A DNA stretch of 64,000 nucleotides from Ruegeria halocynthiae (GCF_000743705.1 NZ_JQEZ01000003.1:456180-520179); one strand, 5' to 3'. Positions 28,689-38,188 are shown, numbered from the stretch's first letter. Numbers and translations are program-made. The notes: a model not told the origin generated them from the letters alone.

Positions 28689-29618
28689 TCAGGGCGCGGT
28701 GACCCATGCGATGATCAGCGGGACCGTCAGAATGCTGGCCGCCGTCGACAACAAGATCGCCGCCGAAGCCCGGTGCGGGGCCACGCCATAATGCGCCGCC
28801 AGCATGTAGACATTGCCCGCCACCGGCAGCGCAGCAGCTGCAATGGCGACCGAGGCCGGGAATGCGGCCACCGGAATAATCCAGATCAGAACCACGGCAA
28901 CACAGGCCGGATGTATGACAAGCTTGCAGAAACTTAACCAGCCCGCCACCTGCACACGTTCAGCGGATTTGCTGGCCAGCGAGGCACCGATGGCAAACAG
29001 GGCCCCCGGCGTAGCCGCGCCGCCCAAAATCGTCAGAAAATCATTCAAAGGTGCGGGGACCGGGAATTCAAGGGCCGACCATAGCAGCCCTGCTGAGATC
29101 GAAACGATCATGGGGTTTTTCAGCAATCCCAATCCGATCAGGCGAAAGGTGGCGGGCGTCAGCCGCCCGTCGCGCCCGCCATTGATCAAAATCACGATCA
29201 ATGAGGAAAAAACGACCAAATCGACCGTCAGCACCAGCATCACCGGCCCGATGGCTGCCTCGGAAAAAAGCAGGGCCAGCATTGGCAGGCCAAGAAAACC
29301 CACGTTTCCGATGGCGGCACATTGGGCTTCGACTGCGGCTGTGGGGATGTCCAGGCGGCGCACCCATGCAACAAACGTCGCCAGCGCATAGACCGTCATG
29401 GTGCCCAGCAAATACCCGACAACAAGCCGACCGTTAAAAATGTCGGCAAAGGGCAGGGTGGCGGCAAAGCGGAACAACATCGCAGACAAAGCGAAGAAGA
29501 ACACGAATTTTGTCAGATAGGCTGTCGCCTCTTGGGAAAAGAACCGGCTACGCCCAGCCCAGTAGCCCAGGCCAATAATCGCAAAGAACGGAAGTGTGCG
29601 CAGGAAGATATCGACCAT
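28689..29618 (-). CDS. AEC-family transporter (auxin efflux carrier-like permease)
   Basis: 309 residues with about ten membrane segments arranged as two five-helix repeats; IGLGYWAGRSRFF at the N-terminus and NPMIVSISAGLLWS in the middle are typical. Bacterial members carry malonate, malate or other small anions. Divergent from the TetR gene with 204 bases between, so it may be under that regulator's control. Confidence 0.85.
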   Translation of the reverse strand: MVDIFLRTLPFFAIIGLGYWAGRSRFFSQEATAYLTKFVFFFALSAMLFRFAATLPFADIFNGRLVVGYLLGTMTVYALATFVAWVRRLDIPTAAVEAQCAAIGNVGFLGLPMLALLFSEAAIGPVMLVLTVDLVVFSSLIVILINGGRDGRLTPATFRLIGLGLLKNPMIVSISAGLLWSALEFPVPAPLNDFLTILGGAATPGALFAIGASLASKSAERVQVAGWLSFCKLVIHPACVAVVLIWIIPVAAFPASVAIAAAALPVAGNVYMLAAHYGVAPHRASAAILLSTAASILTVPLIIAWVTAP

Positions 29619-29822
29619 GGCCCGAGTGTTAGCACGGTTTGGCAGCTCGACAAGTTTTCAAATGCAGGCGGGCGCTTGTACATGAATGAAACGGGTGACG
29701 GTTGCGTTCCGATGATAAAATTAATGGAATTTGCGGTTTCGAATACGCTCCGGTTATGCGAATCGTTGTATCTGAACTGAACGGTTTATAGATTCGACCA
29801 ACCTGTTGCCCAAGGAGAGCTC

Positions 29823-30440
29823 ATGACCGACACAGCCGTCATTCTGCGAACAGGCCGCAAATTCGATCAGGTATTGCGCGGTGCCCGGGCAGTATTCATG
29901 GCGGACGGTTTCGAAGGCGCAAGTGTGGATGATATCGCGCGTGCAGCCGGCGTATCCAAGGCGACACTGTACAGTTACTTCCCCGACAAACGCCTGTTGT
30001 TCATGGAGGTGGCGCAGACCGAATGCAAACGGATGGCCGAGAACATCATCTCGATGATCGACGACAGCAAGCCCGCGCGCGAAGTGCTGACAATAGCGGC
30101 GACGCAACTGACCAGCTTTCTGGTGTCAGAGTTCGCACAGCAGGTCTTTCGGATTTGCGTGGCTGAACGGGACAGGTTTCCCGAGCTTGGAAAAGCCTTC
30201 TATGAGGCCGGGCCGCAAAATGGTCAGCGCCAGATGGCTGAATATCTGGAAAAAGCCGTCAACAAAGGCGAATTGGCCATCGAAGACGTTCAGATCGCAG
30301 CTGAACAGTTTTCCGAATTGTGCAAAGTGCGGATTTGGACGCGCGCCGCATTTGGAATTCAATCCAGCTTCAGCCCGGCCGAGATCAACGAGATCGCGCT
30401 GCAGGCGGTTGATATGTTCATGTCCCGCTACGGGATCTAG
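29823..30440 (+). CDS. TetR-family transcriptional regulator
   Basis: 205 residues. HTH at about 35-65: ASVDDIARAAGVSKATLYSY then FPDKRLLF. The C-terminal domain (AefR-like) is helical. GAGAG precedes the ATG. It is divergent from the AEC transporter and 305 bases before the peptide ABC operon; its most natural target is the AEC gene or itself. A weak hairpin with GTGTCC/GGACAC follows the stop. Confidence 0.9.
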   Translation: MTDTAVILRTGRKFDQVLRGARAVFMADGFEGASVDDIARAAGVSKATLYSYFPDKRLLFMEVAQTECKRMAENIISMIDDSKPAREVLTIAATQLTSFLVSEFAQQVFRICVAERDRFPELGKAFYEAGPQNGQRQMAEYLEKAVNKGELAIEDVQIAAEQFSELCKVRIWTRAAFGIQSSFSPAEINEIALQAVDMFMSRYGI

Positions 30441-30745
30441 TCGCCTTTCTGTGTCCACAAAGTCGCAAGGACACCCGCTTGGACTTGCTTCGCTTTTTTG
30501 CCTGATTGTATCGGGGCGGCGGTGGTCGCTGCTATTTTCCCGCAGGCGCCCGTGGGCGGCGCATAGTGCACTCTAAAGATCGACCCCACAGGGTCATGGT
30601 GTCGGCCCGGTAAGCCAGTTGACAATGGATTTTGTATTTTGGATACATTGGGCAGAGATTTCGCGGCGATGAGAGTCGTCAAAGATTGCTCGGGCCAAAA
30701 CAGAGCAAAGCGAATGTCTGACTAAAACATTTCTGGGAGAGACAC
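30441..30745. promoter_or_regulatory. Promoter region of the peptide ABC operon, with GntR-type operator at 30632-30648
   Basis: A 305-base gap without a gene. TTGACA (30619-30624) is a perfect -35 box; the following spacer and -10 zone are covered by TTGTATTTTGGATACAT (30632-30648). The same sequence, with one change, lies upstream of the convergent GntR gene (38039-38055, minus strand). The site overlaps the promoter, which suggests repression. A small CGCCC-GT-GGGCG hairpin lies near 30545. Confidence 0.7.
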
Positions 30746-32329
30746 ATGAAACTGAAATTGATGGCCGCAACTGCTGCGATCGCCCTAACGGGTGCTGCGG
30801 CACAGGCTAATACCCTGGTTTATTGCTCAGAAGGATCGCCCGAAGGGTTTGATCCCGCACTCTTTACCGCAGGCACCACATTCGATGCGTCCTCGCATCC
30901 GATCTACAACCGCCTGCTTGAGTTTGAAACCGGCACGACCAACGTCATCCCCGGTCTGGCCGAAAGCGTCGAGGCCAGCGATGATGGTCTGGAATACACG
31001 TTCAAGCTGCGTCAGGGCGTCAAGTTCCATTCGAACGACGAATTCACCCCGACCCGTGACTTTAACGCTGATGACGTGATCTTTTCGTTCATGCGTCAGA
31101 AGGACGAAGGCCACCCCTTTAATCAGGTATCTGGCGGCACCTGGGAATACTTCCAGGGCATGGGTATGCCGGATCTGGTCGAATCCATCGAAAAGGTCGA
31201 CGACTACACTGTGAAGTTCAAACTCTCCAAGCCCGAGGCCCCTTTTGTGGCCAACATGGCGATGGACTTCGCGTCGATCCTGTCGGCGGAATATGCTGAC
31301 GCGATGATGGAAGCGGGCACACCTGAAAAGCTGAACACCGCGCCGATCGGCACCGGCCCGTTTTCCTTCGTGGCCTATCAGAAGGACGCCGTGATCCGTT
31401 ACGCCAACAATGGCGATTACTGGAAAGCGCCTGCGGATGTCGACAATCTGATCTTTGCGATCACCCCGGATGCCTCGGTTCGTTATCAAAAGCTGAAGGC
31501 TGGTGAATGCCACATCATGCCTTATCCGAACCCCGCCGACATTCAGGCGATGCAGGATGACGCAGACATCAACATGATGGAGCAAGAGGGCCTGAACGTC
31601 GGTTATCTGGCGTATAACACCACCATGGAGCCGTTCGACAATCCGAAGGTCCGTAAGGCGCTGAACATGGCGATCGACAAGAATGCGATCATTGATGTGG
31701 TGTTTCAGGGCTCGGGGCAGGTTGCCAAGAATCCGATCCCACCGACCATGTGGGGCTATAACGACGCGATCACCGACGACGCCTATGATCCCGAGGCGGC
31801 CAAGGCGATGCTTGAAGCCGAAGGTGTATCCGATCTGTCCATGAAAATCTGGGCAATGCCGGTACAGCGTCCTTACAACCCAAATGCGCGCCGTATGGCC
31901 GAACTGCTTCAGGCGGATTTTGCCAAGGTCGGTGTGGATGTCGAAATCGTGTCTTATGAATGGGGCGAATACCTGTCGCGTTCGAAAGACCTGAATCGGG
32001 ATGGCGCGGTTCTGCTGGGTTGGACCGGCGACAACGGTGATCCGGACAACTTCCTGGCCGTGCTGCTGGGCTGTGACGGTCGCGAAGCATCGAACCGCGC
32101 GCAGTGGTGCCACGAGCCCTTCGAAGACCTGATCCTGAAGGCCAAACAGTCCACCGATCAGGCCGAACGCACCAAGCTGTACGAAGAGGCGCAGGCTGTC
32201 TTCAAAGAGCAGGCACCCTGGGCCACAATCGCGCATTCGGTTGTCTACATGCCGATGAGCAACAAGGTGCAGGGCTATAAGGTGCATCCGCTGGGCGGCC
32301 ACATCTTCTATGGCGTAAGCGTCGAATAA
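30746..32329 (+). CDS. Peptide ABC transporter substrate-binding protein (DppA-like, SBP family 5)
   Basis: 527 residues with a Sec signal peptide ending AAAQA (about 1-22). The mature part has the family-5 pattern LVYCSEGSPEGFDPALF at the start and VRKALNMAIDKNAIIDVVF in the centre. It would capture di- or oligopeptides in the periplasm for the permease encoded downstream. A strong hairpin after its stop probably lets this gene be expressed above the rest of the operon. Confidence 0.93.
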   Translation: MKLKLMAATAAIALTGAAAQANTLVYCSEGSPEGFDPALFTAGTTFDASSHPIYNRLLEFETGTTNVIPGLAESVEASDDGLEYTFKLRQGVKFHSNDEFTPTRDFNADDVIFSFMRQKDEGHPFNQVSGGTWEYFQGMGMPDLVESIEKVDDYTVKFKLSKPEAPFVANMAMDFASILSAEYADAMMEAGTPEKLNTAPIGTGPFSFVAYQKDAVIRYANNGDYWKAPADVDNLIFAITPDASVRYQKLKAGECHIMPYPNPADIQAMQDDADINMMEQEGLNVGYLAYNTTMEPFDNPKVRKALNMAIDKNAIIDVVFQGSGQVAKNPIPPTMWGYNDAITDDAYDPEAAKAMLEAEGVSDLSMKIWAMPVQRPYNPNARRMAELLQADFAKVGVDVEIVSYEWGEYLSRSKDLNRDGAVLLGWTGDNGDPDNFLAVLLGCDGREASNRAQWCHEPFEDLILKAKQSTDQAERTKLYEEAQAVFKEQAPWATIAHSVVYMPMSNKVQGYKVHPLGGHIFYGVSVE

Positions 32330-32344
32330 ACCACCACTCACCGG

Positions 32345-32380
32345 CCGGAGCCGCCCAATCGGCGGCTCCGGTCTGTTCTT
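32345..32380 (+). terminator. Intra-operon hairpin (attenuator) after the binding-protein gene
   Basis: CCGGAGCCGCC (32345-32355), loop CAATC, GGCGGCTCCGG (32361-32371), then TCTGTTCTT. An 11-bp perfect stem between the binding protein and the peptidase gene. It probably stops part of the transcripts or protects the 3' end of the upstream message. Confidence 0.75.
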
Positions 32381-32396
32381 CTGGAGATCGGTCTTT

Positions 32397-33491
32397 ATGC
32401 CGGATTTGTCCGAGTACCGCCAACTGGCAAAGGACATGTCAGTGGATGCCGTGGCGCTGGTGCCCGGCCCGAATTTCACCCGCGCTTTGGGAAAACCCTT
32501 CATGAGCCACGAGCGACCCTTTGTGGTCGTGGTCCCGGCCAAAGGCGATCCTGCTGCGATTGTGCCCAATCTGGAATTGGGGTCATGGGCGCAGGTTGGA
32601 TTTGAGGGCACTGTTTTCGACTGGCGCGACCAGTCCGGATATGACGGTGCCTTTGCCGCGCTGGCGGAACACATGCCTTTGTCTTCGCTTGCCGTCGAAG
32701 GACAGGTGATGCGTGTCTTTGTTTCCAAGGCACTGACCCGCGCGCTGCCTGATCTGCGGATCGTGGATGGCGAGCGTGAGATCTCCGGCCTGCGCATCAT
32801 CAAGACAGATGACGACATTGCCGCGCTGCAAGCGGCAATTGATATCTCGGAACGTGCGCTGGGGCGGGTCATCGCGGATGTACGCGTGGGCCAGACCGAG
32901 AAGCAGATCGAACAATCCCTGATCCAGGCGCTGTTTGCCGAAGGGGCTGCTTCGCTGGCCTTTGCGCCCATTGTGGCCGCTGGCGATAACTCAGCCCAAC
33001 CGCACGGCAAGGCGCGTTCGGATTACCGGATCAAGGCAGGTGACGCGCTGCTGTTTGACTTTGGTGCCCGCAAACATGGCTTTGCCGCCGATATCACCCG
33101 CACCTTCTTTGTCAAAGAGGTCTCGGACGAGGGCAGGGCGGTCTACGACATGGTTCTGCGTGCCAATCAGGTCGGGTTTCAGGCCTGCCGCCCCGGTGTC
33201 ACGGCACATGATATCGACGATGCGGTGATCAGCGTGCTTGAGGCCTCGCCCTTTGCCGACCGTATCCGCACCAAGACGGGTCACGGGCTGGGTCGCGATG
33301 TCCACGAGGCCCCTTATATCATGCGCGGAAATGACCAGAAAATCCTGCCGGGCATGGTCTGGACCAATGAACCAGGCCTTTATGATCTGGACAATTTTGG
33401 CGTTCGCATAGAAGATGACGTGCTTGTCACCGAGGATGGCTGTCGGTCGCTGACCCGCTTTCCCAAAGATCTCACAATCATAGGTCGCTGA
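32397..33491 (+). CDS. M24-family metallopeptidase (Xaa-Pro peptidase-like)
   Basis: 364 residues: creatinase-like N-domain (about 1-130) and M24 pita-bread domain. The five metal ligands are all present: the two Asp in LLFDFGARKHGFAADITRTF, His in TGHGLGRDVHEAP, Glu in WTNEPGLY and Glu in GVRIEDDVLV. Such enzymes split Xaa-Pro bonds or related amides. No signal peptide, so it acts in the cytoplasm on what the transporter brings in. Its stop overlaps the permease start (TGATG). Confidence 0.9.
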   Translation: MPDLSEYRQLAKDMSVDAVALVPGPNFTRALGKPFMSHERPFVVVVPAKGDPAAIVPNLELGSWAQVGFEGTVFDWRDQSGYDGAFAALAEHMPLSSLAVEGQVMRVFVSKALTRALPDLRIVDGEREISGLRIIKTDDDIAALQAAIDISERALGRVIADVRVGQTEKQIEQSLIQALFAEGAASLAFAPIVAAGDNSAQPHGKARSDYRIKAGDALLFDFGARKHGFAADITRTFFVKEVSDEGRAVYDMVLRANQVGFQACRPGVTAHDIDDAVISVLEASPFADRIRTKTGHGLGRDVHEAPYIMRGNDQKILPGMVWTNEPGLYDLDNFGVRIEDDVLVTEDGCRSLTRFPKDLTIIGR

Positions 33492-34498
33492 TGTTTGGCT
33501 ACTTTCTCTCTCGCCTCGGTATGTTCATCCCGACCTTTTTGGGTGTGACGCTGATTTCCTTCATGTTCATCCGGGTTTTGCCGGGCGATCCCATCATCGT
33601 CATGGCCGGTGAACGTGGCATGACCGAAGAACGCTATCAGGAAATGGTCGAAAAGCTGGGCTTCGACAAACCGGTTCTTCAGCAATACTGGGAGTATCTG
33701 ACCGGTGTTTTGCAGGGTGATCTGGGCGAAAGCTTTGTCACCAAGAAACCGGTCTGGGATGAATTTTTCGCCCTGTTCCCCGCCACGATGGAACTGTCGC
33801 TTTGCGCGATGATTTTTGCCGTGGCTCTGGGCCTGCCTGCCGGTGTGATCGCGGCGGTCAACCGGGGCAAGTTCTTTGACCGGGCGCTGATGTCCTCGGC
33901 GCTGGTTGGGTATTCCATGCCGATCTTCTGGTGGGCGCTGCTGCTGATCATCGTATTTTCGGGCAATCTGGGCTGGACGCCGGTGTCGGGCCGGATCGAC
34001 CTGCTGTATTACTTCCCGGACGTGACCGGCTTTATGTTGATCGACAGCCTGCTTTCGGGGCAAGAAGGCGCGTTTGCATCAGCCGTGCGTCATCTGATCT
34101 TGCCGACAATCGTTTTGGGCACCATTCCGTTGGCCGTAATTGCCCGTCAAACACGTTCGGCAATGCTGGAAGTTCTCGGCGAGGACTATATCCGTACCGC
34201 CCGCGCCAAGGGCCTTGCGCCCGTACGGATCAATGGTTTGCACGCGCTGCGCAACGCGCTGATCCCGGTGATCACTGTGATCGGCCTGTCGGTCGGCACC
34301 CTGCTGGCGGGCGCAATTCTGACCGAGACGATCTTTAGCTGGCCCGGCATCGGCAAGTGGATGGTCGACAGCATTTTCCGCCGTGATTACCCAGTGGTGC
34401 AGGGCGGCCTGCTGATGATCGCAGTGATCGTCATGCTGGTGAACCTGCTGGTCGATGTCCTTTACGGCGTCATCAACCCCAAAATCCGGAGGCGATGA
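33491..34498 (+). CDS. Peptide ABC transporter permease (DppB-like)
   Basis: 335 residues, six membrane helices, N-terminal signature ITFLGVTLISFMFIRVLPGDP-like (here PTFLGVTLISFMFIRVLPGD) and the EAA loop EDYIRTARAKGLAPVRI facing the ATPases. It is one half of the inner-membrane channel. Start overlaps the peptidase stop by one base, and its stop overlaps the start of the second permease. Confidence 0.95.
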   Translation: MFGYFLSRLGMFIPTFLGVTLISFMFIRVLPGDPIIVMAGERGMTEERYQEMVEKLGFDKPVLQQYWEYLTGVLQGDLGESFVTKKPVWDEFFALFPATMELSLCAMIFAVALGLPAGVIAAVNRGKFFDRALMSSALVGYSMPIFWWALLLIIVFSGNLGWTPVSGRIDLLYYFPDVTGFMLIDSLLSGQEGAFASAVRHLILPTIVLGTIPLAVIARQTRSAMLEVLGEDYIRTARAKGLAPVRINGLHALRNALIPVITVIGLSVGTLLAGAILTETIFSWPGIGKWMVDSIFRRDYPVVQGGLLMIAVIVMLVNLLVDVLYGVINPKIRRR

Positions 34499-35400
34499 TG
34501 GCTGAACTGTCCGCAACCCCACCCAAAATCGAAGAGCGCCCCAGCGCCCTGCGCGAATTCTGGTACTACTTCAGCGAAAACCGTGGCGCGGTGTTCGGTC
34601 TTTGGGTCTTTGCCGCCTTTGTCTTTTGCGCGGCCTTTGCGCCCTTGCTTGCCCCCTATGACCCGACCGAGCAGTTCCGGACCCACATCTTGCAACCCCC
34701 CGCCTGGCAAGAGGGCGGCAGCTGGGCCTTCCCACTGGGCACTGATCCGCTGGGGCGGGATATGCTGTCGCGGCTGATCATGGGGTCGCGCTATTCCTTC
34801 TTTGTCGGCATCGTCGTGGTCTGTGTCGCGGTGACGGGCGGTGTGATCGTCGGGCTGTTGTCGGGCTTTGCACCGAAATGGGTCGATACGCTGATCATGC
34901 GGGTGATGGATATCATCCTGTCTTTCCCGTCGCTGCTGCTGGCGCTGGTTCTGGTGGCGATCCTTGGGCCGTCGCTGACCAACGCGATGATCGCCATCGC
35001 CATCGTGTTCCAGCCGCATTACGTGCGACTGACCCGCGCTTCGGTGCTGTCGGAACGGCAGAAAGACTATGTCACCTCGGCCCGTGTGGCCGGGGCGGGC
35101 AAGGCCCGGTTGATGTTCAAAACCGTATTGCCGAACTGTCTGGCCCCGATCATCGTTCAGGCGGCGCTGTCGTTTTCTACGGCTATTCTGGACGCCGCCG
35201 CCCTTGGCTTTTTGGGCATGGGCGCACAGCCACCGACACCGGAATGGGGCACCATGCTGGCCGAAGCGCGTGAATTCATTCTGCGTGCCTGGTGGGTGGT
35301 GACCTTCCCCGGGCTGGCCATCCTGGTCACGGTGCTGGCCATCAACCTGATGGGCGACGGTCTGCGTGACGCGCTGGACCCGAAACTAAAGCGGAGCTGA
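34495..35400 (+). CDS. Peptide ABC transporter permease (DppC-like)
   Basis: 301 residues with six helices; N-terminal soluble tail, then FGLWVFAAFVFCAAFAPLLAPYDP, GTDPLGRDMLSRLIMGSRYS and the EAA loop KDYVTSARVAGAGKARLMF, all standard for DppC. Two adjacent ATGs (34495 and 34498) are possible; the second is spaced better from GGAGG. The second half of the channel. Confidence 0.95.
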   Translation: MMAELSATPPKIEERPSALREFWYYFSENRGAVFGLWVFAAFVFCAAFAPLLAPYDPTEQFRTHILQPPAWQEGGSWAFPLGTDPLGRDMLSRLIMGSRYSFFVGIVVVCVAVTGGVIVGLLSGFAPKWVDTLIMRVMDIILSFPSLLLALVLVAILGPSLTNAMIAIAIVFQPHYVRLTRASVLSERQKDYVTSARVAGAGKARLMFKTVLPNCLAPIIVQAALSFSTAILDAAALGFLGMGAQPPTPEWGTMLAEAREFILRAWWVVTFPGLAILVTVLAINLMGDGLRDALDPKLKRS

Positions 35401-35404
35401 CGAC

Positions 35405-36382
35405 ATGAGCCTGTTGGAGATCCGAAACCTCACCGTCGAATTCGCCACTGCGTCGGGCCAGTTTCGCGCTGTGGATGGCGTCGACCTGTCTGTCGACAAG
35501 GGCGAGCTTATGGCCATCGTGGGCGAAAGCGGCTCGGGCAAATCCGTGTCGATGCTGGCGCTGATGGGCCTGCTGCCATGGACCGCGACAATCACGGCCG
35601 ACACGCTGAGTTTTGAGGGGATCGACCTGGCCAAAATCTCGGCGCGGGACCGTCGCAAGATCATCGGCAAGGATATCGCTATGATCTTTCAGGAACCGAT
35701 GTCCTCGCTGAATCCCTGTTTTACCGTTGGTTTCCAGATCAAGGAAGCGCTGCGCATCCATCTGGGACTGAACCGCAAAGACCGCCACCAGCGCGCCATT
35801 GAGTTGTTCGATCAGGTTGGTATCCCGGCCCCTGAAAGCCGCCTGGGTACTTTTCCGCATCAGATGTCGGGCGGGATGAACCAGCGGGTGATGATCGCCA
35901 TGGCGATTGCCTGCAACCCCAAACTGCTGATCGCGGACGAACCTACAACGGCGCTGGACGTCACCATTCAGGCGCAGATTCTGGACCTTCTGGTCCAGCT
36001 GCGCGACGAACAGGGGATGGGGCTGGTGCTGATCACCCACGATATGGGTGTCGTCGCTGAAACCGCTGAACGGGTTCAGGTGCAATACGCCGGCCAAAAA
36101 GTCGAGGAACAATCTGTCGCCGACCTGTTTCGCACCCCGCGCCATCCTTATACATCCGCATTGCTCAGCGCGCTGCCCGAACGGGCGACGTCCAAGATGC
36201 TGCCGACCATTCCCGGTGTTGTGCCCGGTCAGTTCGACCGACCAAAGGGATGCCTGTTCAGTCCCAGGTGCCAATTCGCCGATGATCTTTGTAAAACCCT
36301 GCCACCAACCCCGCACAGCGCAGAGTTCGGCAAAGCCCGTTGTCACCATGTCGAAAAGATAACCGCCGGAGAAATGGCATGA
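35405..36382 (+). CDS. Peptide ABC transporter ATP-binding protein (DppD-like)
   Basis: 325 residues. Walker [14 protein letters not shown]-loop [10 protein letters not shown], signature [14 protein letters not shown], Walker [13 protein letters not shown] and the C-terminal oligopeptide-transporter extension with the cysteines in [15 protein letters not shown]. It powers uptake with the next gene's product. Begins five bases after the permease gene. Confidence 0.95.
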   Translation: MSLLEIRNLTVEFATASGQFRAVDGVDLSVDKGELMAIVGESGSGKSVSMLALMGLLPWTATITADTLSFEGIDLAKISARDRRKIIGKDIAMIFQEPMSSLNPCFTVGFQIKEALRIHLGLNRKDRHQRAIELFDQVGIPAPESRLGTFPHQMSGGMNQRVMIAMAIACNPKLLIADEPTTALDVTIQAQILDLLVQLRDEQGMGLVLITHDMGVVAETAERVQVQYAGQKVEEQSVADLFRTPRHPYTSALLSALPERATSKMLPTIPGVVPGQFDRPKGCLFSPRCQFADDLCKTLPPTPHSAEFGKARCHHVEKITAGEMA

Positions 36383-37335
36383 CCGCCCCTATCGTTCAGG
36401 CCAGCGCATTGGCCAGGTTCTATACCGTCAAAGGCGGGCTTTTGTCGAAACCAGCGACGGTCAAAGCCTTGTCCGGCGTGGATTTCGATCTGCAACCGGG
36501 CAAAACGCTGGCCATCGTGGGGGAATCCGGTTGCGGGAAATCGACGCTGGCGCGGGTTGTAACAATGATCGAGGAGCCGACATCGGGTAGCCTGACCATC
36601 GACGGCGTCGACATCACCCCATCGAAGTGGGCGCAGATGCGCGAGACGGTGCAGATCGTGTTTCAGGACCCTTACGGGTCGCTAAACCCGCGTCAGCGGA
36701 TCGGGCAGATTTTGCAGGAACCGCTGATCATCAACCGCCGCGACATGTCCGCCGCCGACCGCGAGGCGCGCGCGCGTGAGATGATCAACCTTGTCGGCCT
36801 GCGTCCCGAACATTACGACCGTTACCCGCATATGTTCTCGGGCGGGCAGCGCCAGCGGATCGCGATTGCCCGCGCGCTGATGCTTAACCCCAAGGTGCTG
36901 GTTCTGGACGAACCGGTCTCGGCGCTGGATGTGTCGATCCAGTCCCAGATTCTGAACCTGCTGGTCGAGCTGCAAGAGCGCCTGAACCTTGCCTATCTGT
37001 TCATCTCGCACGACCTGTCTGTGGTGAAGCATTTCGCCGATGATGTGATCGTCATGTATCTGGGGCGGGCGGTGGAACGGGCCCCCAAGGAACTGCTTTT
37101 TGCAACCCCCCGACATCCCTATTCCAAGGCGCTGCTGTCCACGACCCCGCGGGCTGATCCCGAGGCGCGAAAAGAGCGGATAAAGCTGGAAGGCGAATTG
37201 CCGTCACCGATGAACATCCCCAAAGGCTGCGCCTTTGCTCAGCGATGCTGGTTGGCAACCGACGAATGCCGCGCCGCCCCGCCCGAGCTTAGCGGCACCA
37301 CACATCAGGTGGCGTGTCTGCACCCCCTAGGCTAA
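36379..37335 (+). CDS. Peptide ABC transporter ATP-binding protein (DppF-like)
   Basis: 318 residues from the ATG at 36379, which overlaps the stop of the previous gene (ATGA); an earlier in-frame start lies inside that gene. Walker A GESGCGKSTLAR, Q-loop FQDPYGSLNPRQ, signature FSGGQRQRIAIARA, Walker B VLDEPVSALD, and C-terminal GCAFAQRCWLATDEC. Last gene of the operon; its stop overlaps the end of the convergent GntR gene by four bases. Confidence 0.95.
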   Translation: MTAPIVQASALARFYTVKGGLLSKPATVKALSGVDFDLQPGKTLAIVGESGCGKSTLARVVTMIEEPTSGSLTIDGVDITPSKWAQMRETVQIVFQDPYGSLNPRQRIGQILQEPLIINRRDMSAADREARAREMINLVGLRPEHYDRYPHMFSGGQRQRIAIARALMLNPKVLVLDEPVSALDVSIQSQILNLLVELQERLNLAYLFISHDLSVVKHFADDVIVMYLGRAVERAPKELLFATPRHPYSKALLSTTPRADPEARKERIKLEGELPSPMNIPKGCAFAQRCWLATDECRAAPPELSGTTHQVACLHPLG

Positions 37336-38012
37336 GGTCCTTCGATTTTTCGTTTGGTGGTCACCATATCCAGCAGTTGATCCTTGGTGCGCTGAATATG
37401 CTTGGTCAGAAGGTCACATGCTTTGTCCTCTTGCCCCGCGCGGGCCAGCGACAAAAGCTGCCGGTGATCTTCTTTCGCCGGTTCGCGTTGTTCCATAACG
37501 CTGAGGTGCATCCGGACATAGCGGTCGGATTGCAGGTTGACGCGTTGAAGAATTTCATTGGTCAGCCCACGACCAGCAGCAGCATATAACGCCATGTGAT
37601 ATTCATAATTCAGACTGCCCCACCGGCCCACATCATAGGCTTCATAAGATTTTTCCATCTCGGCCAATATGGTTTCGCAAACCGCGAAATCCGCGTCGGT
37701 CATCTGCGGGATGGCGCGTTTGAAAAGATCGACCTCAAGCAAGACGCGCAGGTCGAAAATCTCGCCTATTTCTGACAGGGAGTGCACTGTGACCGATGCG
37801 CCCCGGTTATTTGTCAGATGCACAAGCCCCTCGGCGTCCAGCCGCTTGAGCGCTTCGCGGATTGGCATACGCGAGACGTCGTAATCCTCGGCCAGTGCTT
37901 CCTGACGGATGGTTTCGCCTTCGGCCATTTCACCGCTCAGAATCCGCTCTCGCAGGTCATTTGTGATAACGTCGGGCAGGCTTTGTCTTGGGATCGCGCG
38001 TGTTCTGGGCAT
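37332..38012 (-). CDS. GntR-family regulator (FCD subfamily), likely regulator of the peptide operon
   Basis: 226 residues from the ATG at 38012; an in-frame start at 38090 would place coding sequence over the operator. Winged HTH at about 15-75 (EDYDVSRMPIREALKRLDAEG) and a helical FCD ligand domain with the metal-binding type histidines (YEYHMAL, KEDHRQ). FCD regulators respond to small acids or metabolites. The dyad in its own promoter matches the one in the peptide operon promoter, so it probably controls both. Confidence 0.9.
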   Translation of the reverse strand: MPRTRAIPRQSLPDVITNDLRERILSGEMAEGETIRQEALAEDYDVSRMPIREALKRLDAEGLVHLTNNRGASVTVHSLSEIGEIFDLRVLLEVDLFKRAIPQMTDADFAVCETILAEMEKSYEAYDVGRWGSLNYEYHMALYAAAGRGLTNEILQRVNLQSDRYVRMHLSVMEQREPAKEDHRQLLSLARAGQEDKACDLLTKHIQRTKDQLLDMVTTKRKIEGP

Positions 38013-38038
38013 TTGGTTGGACTCGGGCACTTGTAAAC

Positions 38039-38055
38039 TTGTATCCAAAATACAA
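38039..38055 (-). promoter_or_regulatory. Operator of the GntR gene, twin of the site at 30632
   Basis: Minus strand TTGTATTTTGGATACAA: a perfect 6-bp dyad with 5-bp spacer, 27 bases before the GntR ATG. It differs in one base from the copy at 30632-30648, including an identical spacer, which points to a single DNA-binding protein with autoregulation. Confidence 0.7.
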
Positions 38056-38115
38056 AATGAGGGCGCGATTTCCAAGGGCCTAGAAATCACTGGTCTGTGT
38101 TAATTGGTTACAGAA

Positions 38116-38140
38116 CGCTGCGTTAGATGGGCGCTGCGTT
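38116..38140 (+). promoter_or_regulatory. Direct repeat upstream of the GlxA-type regulator
   Basis: CGCTGCGTT occurs at 38116-38124 and 38132-38140, 16 bases start to start, within an AGAACGC...GCGTTCT dyad. AraC-type proteins often bind direct repeats of this kind, so this may be an autoregulatory site. Confidence 0.4.
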
Positions 38141-38188
38141 CTTACGGCCCAAACACCGCCCCGAACAAAGAGAGGGAAGGAGGACAAT

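Noticed and set aside
30827..33010. 727-codon open frame on the minus strand across the binding-protein and peptidase genes
   Set aside because: It is antisense to two clear genes, has no family resemblance, and its composition is that of a codon-bias shadow in GC-rich DNA.
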